From Desulfuromonadales bacterium C00003068 (GTDB lineage: Bacteria; Desulfobacterota; Desulfuromonadia; Desulfuromonadales; Desulfuromonadaceae), in NCBI GenBank assembly GCA_001751155.1, contig MAXR01000121.1, positions 1 through 9,986 on the forward strand: a DNA stretch of 9,986 nucleotides. Reading direction: 5' to 3'. This document shows, piece after piece, positions 6,456 through 9,986 of this stretch (position 1 is its first letter; every line of letters starts with the position of its first letter). The translations under genes and the position numbers were made by a program. The notes under the pieces were generated by a model. That model saw only the letters and a list, made by a program, of their open reading frames with translations. It ran no database searches and was not told the DNA's origin.

Positions 6456-6484
6456 AGTATAGGTGAGGTGGCCGATGGCGGCAA
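6456..6484 (-). promoter_or_regulatory. Candidate sigma-70 promoter for mscS-HD
   Basis: On the minus strand TTGCCG (6484-6479), 17-bp spacer, TATACT (6461-6456), four and five matches to consensus. It lies 37 bp before the channel gene start, downstream of the stem-loop at 6515-6537, so it would drive only this pair. Confidence 0.55.
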
Positions 6485-6514
6485 CCGTTTAAGGTCGGAT
6501 CTGTAGATTAGCTT

Positions 6515-6543
6515 GGGGACAGCAGAGTGCTGTCCCCGTTTTT
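6515..6543. terminator. 10-bp GGGGACAGCA stem-loop after the symporter gene
   Basis: GGGGACAGCA (6515-6524), a 3-base loop, TGCTGTCCCC (6528-6537), then GTTTTT on the plus strand. It begins 12 bases past the symporter stop, the right place for a 3'-end hairpin, but the T-run follows it only on the plus strand; on the minus strand AAGCTAATCT follows. As a minus-strand terminator it would be weak. GGGGACAG palindromes also resemble REP-type extragenic repeats. Confidence 0.55.
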
Positions 6544-6549
6544 AGTGCA

Positions 6550-8166
6550 TTACTTTATCTTGTCGAAGCAGGTATCAATGTGTGCTTTGCTGCACTCTGT
6601 CTGTTGGTTGATATTAAAAAGAACCGTGACAATAATTGCCGCAGGCAGTGCAATTACCAGAGGGTCAACTACTGTCCACAGGGTTCCTTCGGCAAGGGAG
6701 TCGACGCCAAATAGGTTGCGGCAAACAAGTAATGGTTTTGACTCTTTAATGTGGATAAAGAACAGCCAGAATATACTGACCAGAGTACCAGTGAAGAATC
6801 CCGCCCAGGCGCTGCGGCGTGTCATGTTCTTGCAGTACAGCGCGCCAAAGTACATGGGCAGAAATGCTGCGGCGCAGATGCCAAAGAAGATCGCCGTGCC
6901 ACGGGCAATAATCGCTGTTCCACCCTCAAAAAAAGTTGGTAACGCCCAGGCTAAAAAGTAGCTGATTAAGATTGCAAACAGGATACCCACCTTGGTTAGG
7001 ACAATGGTGTTGCCTGTTTGACCGAGAGCTTTTTCGTAGATGTCACGGCCAAGAGCTGCGCCCATGGCGTGGAATTGTGAACTCAAGGTGCTCATGGCTG
7101 CCGAAAGGAGGGTGACCATGAATAGCGCGGTAAACCATTGCGGCATGGCCGCACTAATATAGAGTGGAATGATCTGCGCCACATTCTTATCCGCTGCAAT
7201 GAGGGCAATCTTCCCTAAAGTTTCAGGGTTTTCATAGTAGAAGAACACGTTTGACAGTGGGCCAATCACAAATGAAACACCGACAACAACTAAAATGAAA
7301 ATTCCACCAATCAGTACCGCGCGATTGAGTTCACGGTTACTTTTGACCGTCATAAAACGGACAATAAGTTGTGGTTGGGCTAACACGCCGATGCCAACCC
7401 CAAGAATGATGGTGGTAACCACAACCAGCCAATATTCAGAGCCGAAGGTGGGGAAGTTGGTCCAGCCTGTATGCCCTTTGGCGCCAAAGATGGTGATGGC
7501 GATCTCTTTCATGTTGGTTAGTTTTTCATGGGCAGTAATGATGCCGCCGAGTTTGTAATAGGTGACGCAGAGTAGAGTTACCATACCTAAAAACATGATG
7601 CTGCCCTGAAAAGCATCGGTGTACATCACCGCTTTGAGGCCGCCCATAATGACGTAGATGGCGATAATGATGGTGAGAAAAAACAGGGCAATATTATAGT
7701 CAATAGCAAGGATTTGGGCGACAAATTTTGCTCCACCCATTAATACCACGCTGGCATAAAGTGGCATGGCAATAAAGATTAGAGCCGCCATCGCACCCTG
7801 AAGGCGGGTGGATTGAAAGCGCATACCGACAAACTCGGGAAAGGTGTGGGCGTTGAGGTTGAGGCCCATAATCCGCGTGCGCCGACCGAAGAATACAAAG
7901 GCGATGAATATGCCGATAATGATCGTTAGGAATGTGAGCCATTGTAAGCTCATACCAAATACCGCTGCGGCACCGCCAAATCCGATGATGGCAGATGTGC
8001 TGACAAAGGTTGCGCCGTATGATATTGCCATGACGAACGGGTGGATCTCGCGGCCAGCGATAAGGTAGTCCGACGTGCTGGTGGTGGTGCGCCATGCGCG
8101 TAGCGATAAAAAGCCAATAATGGCGAGGTAGACAACAACAACGCTGGTGAGTAAAGGGATGCTCAT
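6550..8166 (-). CDS. Sodium:solute symporter (SSS family), probable carboxylate uptake
   Basis: A 538-residue inner-membrane protein with about 13 hydrophobic helices and the LeuT-like SSS core. Landmarks are the broken helix with SYGATFVSTSAIIGFGGA (49-66), DAFQG after GGLKAVMYT (184-188), AQPQLIVRFM (263-272) and the sodium-site helix with SAAMSTLSSQ (355-364). It should couple Na+ entry to import of a small organic solute; resemblance to acetate/pyruvate-type members suggests a monocarboxylate, but this is inference. The start at 8166 (GGAG eight bases upstream, MSIPLLTS) is preferred: an upstream in-frame ATG at 8334 would add 56 polar residues and overlap the accessory gene. The tail after the last helix carries two cysteines (C525, C533). 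It is co-oriented with the accessory gene 67 bp upstream. Confidence 0.9.
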   Translation of the reverse strand: MSIPLLTSVVVVYLAIIGFLSLRAWRTTTSTSDYLIAGREIHPFVMAISYGATFVSTSAIIGFGGAAAVFGMSLQWLTFLTIIIGIFIAFVFFGRRTRIMGLNLNAHTFPEFVGMRFQSTRLQGAMAALIFIAMPLYASVVLMGGAKFVAQILAIDYNIALFFLTIIIAIYVIMGGLKAVMYTDAFQGSIMFLGMVTLLCVTYYKLGGIITAHEKLTNMKEIAITIFGAKGHTGWTNFPTFGSEYWLVVVTTIILGVGIGVLAQPQLIVRFMTVKSNRELNRAVLIGGIFILVVVGVSFVIGPLSNVFFYYENPETLGKIALIAADKNVAQIIPLYISAAMPQWFTALFMVTLLSAAMSTLSSQFHAMGAALGRDIYEKALGQTGNTIVLTKVGILFAILISYFLAWALPTFFEGGTAIIARGTAIFFGICAAAFLPMYFGALYCKNMTRRSAWAGFFTGTLVSIFWLFFIHIKESKPLLVCRNLFGVDSLAEGTLWTVVDPLVIALPAAIIVTVLFNINQQTECSKAHIDTCFDKIK

Positions 8167-8233
8167 GTTTTGTTCTCCGTGGTGCAGTGGTCGTTTATAT
8201 AAAATCAGATACAGAAAGGTTGACGTTGAACGA

Positions 8234-8410
8234 TTAGAGCTGCTTGTCAACCTCGGCTTGCTCTTTATCCCACTGTGCTTCGCTAGCCAGCTCCTCCTTG
8301 GTGATGTAGCCTTTGTTCCAGTTTCGAATACCATAGATCACACAGACGATGGTGCTTGCCAGTGTTAAAATAAGTCCGAGAGGAACCATTGTGCCTTCGA
8401 GTCCAAGCAT
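8234..8410 (-). CDS. Symporter small accessory protein
   Basis: A 58-residue protein with one membrane helix (about residues 8-26, PLGLILTLASTIVCVIYGI), then the family-typical RNWNKG and a charged cytoplasmic tail (EELASEAQWDKEQAEVDK). Peptides of this type (start MLGL, one helix, Y-G-x2-NWN-x-G) precede SSS symporter genes in several anaerobes and are thought to assist the transporter; the mechanism is unknown. The ATG at 8410 is chosen over one at 8419 because AAGGA lies eight bases before it, whereas the earlier ATG overlaps that site. The partner symporter starts 67 bp downstream. Confidence 0.85.
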   Translation of the reverse strand: MLGLEGTMVPLGLILTLASTIVCVIYGIRNWNKGYITKEELASEAQWDKEQAEVDKQL

Positions 8411-8490
8411 TTTAGTCATCCTTGTAGTTGATTGACGATTGTGGTGATTTGTATTTACAGAAAACTGTCAAACATTGTATCGTCTTATTT

Positions 8491-8518
8491 TTTATAGGAA
8501 TTTTGATAAATTATCCAA
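8491..8518 (-). promoter_or_regulatory. Candidate promoter for the symporter operon
   Basis: On the minus strand TTGGAT (8518-8513), 16-bp spacer, TATAAA (8496-8491). The -35 overlaps an 11-bp palindrome, GATAAATTATC (8505-8515), a plausible contact point for the divergent LysR protein. The -35 is a weak match, fitting an activator-dependent promoter. Confidence 0.4.
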
Positions 8519-8537
8519 TTGAACCTTTCGAATGGAG

Positions 8538-8556
8538 CGTTCGATATTTTCGAACG
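8538..8556. promoter_or_regulatory. Probable LysR operator
   Basis: A perfect 7-5-7 palindrome, CGTTCGATATTTTCGAACG, ending eight bases before the LysR start codon. A third half-site, TTCGAA (8528-8533), lies about one helical turn upstream. The layout resembles LysR-family recognition sites (paired T-N11-A-like dyads between divergent genes). Its position over the LysR translation start region fits autorepression. Confidence 0.6.
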
Positions 8557-8564
8557 ATTAAACG

Positions 8565-9488
8565 ATGGAACTCTATCAATTGCAATCTTTTGTTGTCATT
8601 GCTCAGACTCAAAACCTAACGCGCGCGGCCAAAACTCTTAATCTAAGCCAGTCCGCCTTATCCAGTCAGCTCAAAGCATTGGAGGAGGATTTAGGGATGG
8701 TGTTGTTTAAGCGCGGTGCGCGAGGAATGCGCCTGACACTACAGGGGGAGCAGATTCTTGAACATGCGACGACAGTGTTAGCATCGGTGCGTGAGTTGAG
8801 GGAGCAGGCGCAATCATTACATCATCAAGCCGGTGAGATGGTGACTTTGGGCCTCAACGCCAGTCCGGCATTTCTGCGTATTGCCGATATAAGCCGCCGT
8901 TTGGGTCAGTTGCATGGTGAAGTGCGGCCGGTGTTTCAGATTAGTCAAACGATCAACACCGCTCAGATGTTGCGTGATGGACAAATTGATGTTGGTTTTT
9001 GTTATGGCCGGATGAATGAGGGCGATATTGTTCACCAAGTGGTTGCTCAGGTGCGTGTGTGTGTGGTGGTTCCGACGCGGATGGTAGCCGATATGAGCCA
9101 ACTCGATTGGACGGGACTGGCAGATTTGCCGTGGATCTGGGTTGGCAACGATTGCCCCTTTTATACCATGCTAATGGAGCGCTTAGAGCACCAACAATTG
9201 ATGCCTCATCGGCGAATTATCGCTGTCGATGAGCAGATCGTGCGTGAACTGGTTGCCGATGGTCAAGGTGTCGCCATGATGCGCGAAGATGAAGCACTGC
9301 CGCTGGTCAAGCGGGGGCGGGTGCAAATTTGGGAGCCGGGCTGGCTGACGTTGCCGTTGGGGATTGCCTGGTCGAGTAAGAATGCCAGCCAGTCGCGCAT
9401 TCGCGCCGTGGTCGATATGGTGCAACAGGTGTGGCAGACCGTCGACGAGGGCAGTGGCCACTCGCAAGAAAATCCTTACTGGCTGTAA
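8565..9488 (+). CDS. LysR-family transcriptional regulator
   Basis: A 307-residue DNA-binding regulator of standard family length. The winged helix-turn-helix fills residues 1-60 (ELYQLQSFVVIAQTQNLTRA, LNLSQSALSSQLKALEEDLG, LFKRGARGMRLTLQGEQIL), followed by a linker helix and a two-lobed periplasmic-binding-like effector domain from about residue 92 (VTLGLNASP) to 290. No good ribosome-binding site precedes the ATG, so expression is probably low. It is divergent from the symporter operon and is the obvious candidate to control it in response to the transported solute. The stop is only 22 bp from the end of the convergent gene, with no terminator between them. Confidence 0.93.
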   Translation: MELYQLQSFVVIAQTQNLTRAAKTLNLSQSALSSQLKALEEDLGMVLFKRGARGMRLTLQGEQILEHATTVLASVRELREQAQSLHHQAGEMVTLGLNASPAFLRIADISRRLGQLHGEVRPVFQISQTINTAQMLRDGQIDVGFCYGRMNEGDIVHQVVAQVRVCVVVPTRMVADMSQLDWTGLADLPWIWVGNDCPFYTMLMERLEHQQLMPHRRIIAVDEQIVRELVADGQGVAMMREDEALPLVKRGRVQIWEPGWLTLPLGIAWSSKNASQSRIRAVVDMVQQVWQTVDEGSGHSQENPYWL

Positions 9489-9510
9489 CGGTGTTGCGGT
9501 TTCGAGCGTT

Positions 9511-9771
9511 CTAAAGCTGTGGATTGATTCCAAGCTGGGATAATGTTTTGAGTACATCTTTGGTATTGAAGCCTTCGGCAAAACAGCCGCAATCACAATA
9601 GGGCTCAAAAGCGTTAACCTGCTTGAGTAAGGTTTCAACAATGCTAAGTTTATCGCTGAACTGATCTGGATTGTTCGCTACCTGTTGTAGCGGGGCAACG
9701 AGGTTGAGGTGCAATTCACCATTGTCATATTCTTCAATAATTGATTGATTTAAACGTTCAAATAGATCCAT
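9511..9771 (-). CDS. Small hypothetical protein with a CxCxC motif
   Basis: An 86-residue, acidic, apparently cytoplasmic protein without signal peptide or membrane helix. It is mostly predictable helix (DLFERLNQSIIEEY; DKLSIVETLLKQVNAF; TKDVLKTLSQLG), with the cluster PYCDCGCFAEGF holding C59, C61 and C63. Three alternating cysteines next to an acidic residue suggest metal or redox chemistry, but I know no family for it. The start is well supported by AAGGAG seven bases upstream. It converges with the LysR gene. Confidence 0.75.
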   Translation of the reverse strand: MDLFERLNQSIIEEYDNGELHLNLVAPLQQVANNPDQFSDKLSIVETLLKQVNAFEPYCDCGCFAEGFNTKDVLKTLSQLGINPQL

Positions 9772-9866
9772 TGTGCGCTCCTTGTTGTATCTTTTGTTTC
9801 AATTCGTTATAACCAGCGCACTACGATGACCTATAAACTGTATTTTTGCAATAACTGATCTATCAT

Positions 9867-9986
9867 AGCAGGCTGTCGGACCTGACAAGAGCCTACTGCG
9901 AAACAGCTGGGCTTGCCAATATTCCCGTCCATTTTCGACAAATAGGCTCACTATTCGCTCTCAAATGGTCGAAAATCTGGTCTCAA
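9867..9986. repeat. Second palindromic element, cut by the window end
   Basis: A non-coding stretch dense in inverted repeats: AGCAGGCT (9867-9874) with AGCCTACTGC (9890-9899); ATTTTCGAC (9931-9939) with GTCGAAAAT (9968-9976), enclosing AATAG-GCTCA-CTATT (9941-9955). No ORF crosses it. The nested hairpins differ in sequence from the 150-bp repeat. It could be an extragenic repeat or the end of a longer mobile palindrome. Confidence 0.5.

Noticed and set aside
6550..8334. Longer 594-residue form of the symporter
   Set aside because: The N-terminal 56 residues are polar, overlap the accessory gene and are unlike any SSS protein; GGAG precedes the ATG at 8166.
8466..8471. Perfect TTGACA (minus strand) upstream of the accessory peptide gene
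   Set aside because: Nothing resembling a -10 box lies 16-18 bp downstream, so it was not called a promoter.
9489..9510. Shared terminator between the convergent LysR and CxCxC genes
   Set aside because: The 22-bp gap holds no stable stem or T-run.

Overview
The window looks like chromosomal DNA of a mid-GC Gram-negative bacterium. I favour a Desulfuromonas-like member of the Desulfuromonadia (former Deltaproteobacteria). The main hint is a sodium:solute symporter preceded by its own tiny one-helix 'symporter small accessory protein', together with the style of the TrpB and LysA proteins. This is inference from family resemblance, not from a marker gene. There are ten protein genes (nine on the minus strand, one LysR gene on the plus strand) and no RNA genes, CRISPR array, prophage or complete insertion sequence.

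Right to left along the minus strand: (i) an 86-residue protein with a Cys-Asp-Cys-Gly-Cys motif (9511-9771) lies convergent with a LysR-type regulator (8565-9488, plus). (ii) The LysR gene diverges from a symporter unit, the accessory peptide (8234-8410) and an SSS-family transporter (6550-8166). The 150-bp divergent region holds a strong palindrome just before the LysR start. (iii) An MscS-type mechanosensitive channel gene (5283-6419) overlaps an HD-domain hydrolase gene (4870-5286) by ATGA. This pair has a good promoter upstream and a 14-bp-stem terminator some 190 bp downstream. (iv) lysA (3193-4458) stands alone. (v) A run of four genes follows: a previously easy-to-miss 48-residue ORF (2798-2944), an unrecognised polytopic membrane protein (1869-2771), trpB (625-1824) and a YkgJ-like cysteine-cluster protein (169-624).

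The most unusual content is a family of short dispersed repeats. Two 150-bp copies (43-192 and 3030-3179, 142/150 identical) each consist of a 127-bp near-palindrome plus a 23-bp tail that repeats the terminal motif. A third, hairpin-less remnant (1836-1871) lies between the membrane-protein gene and trpB. All three have the same orientation, with the tail end at or next to the stop codon of a minus-strand gene. Copy 1 supplies the last seven codons and stop of the YkgJ-like protein. Copy 2 is flanked by 8-bp direct repeats that look like a target-site duplication. The remnant borders the trpB ribosome-binding site. I infer a MITE-like mobile hairpin that now shapes 3' ends and operon boundaries. 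A second, different palindromic element begins near 9867 and is cut by the window end.

Metabolically, LysA (last step of lysine synthesis) and TrpB (last step of tryptophan synthesis) are core biosynthesis. The symporter probably imports a small carboxylate under LysR control, and MscS protects against hypo-osmotic shock. No new multi-gene defence or metabolic system is evident.
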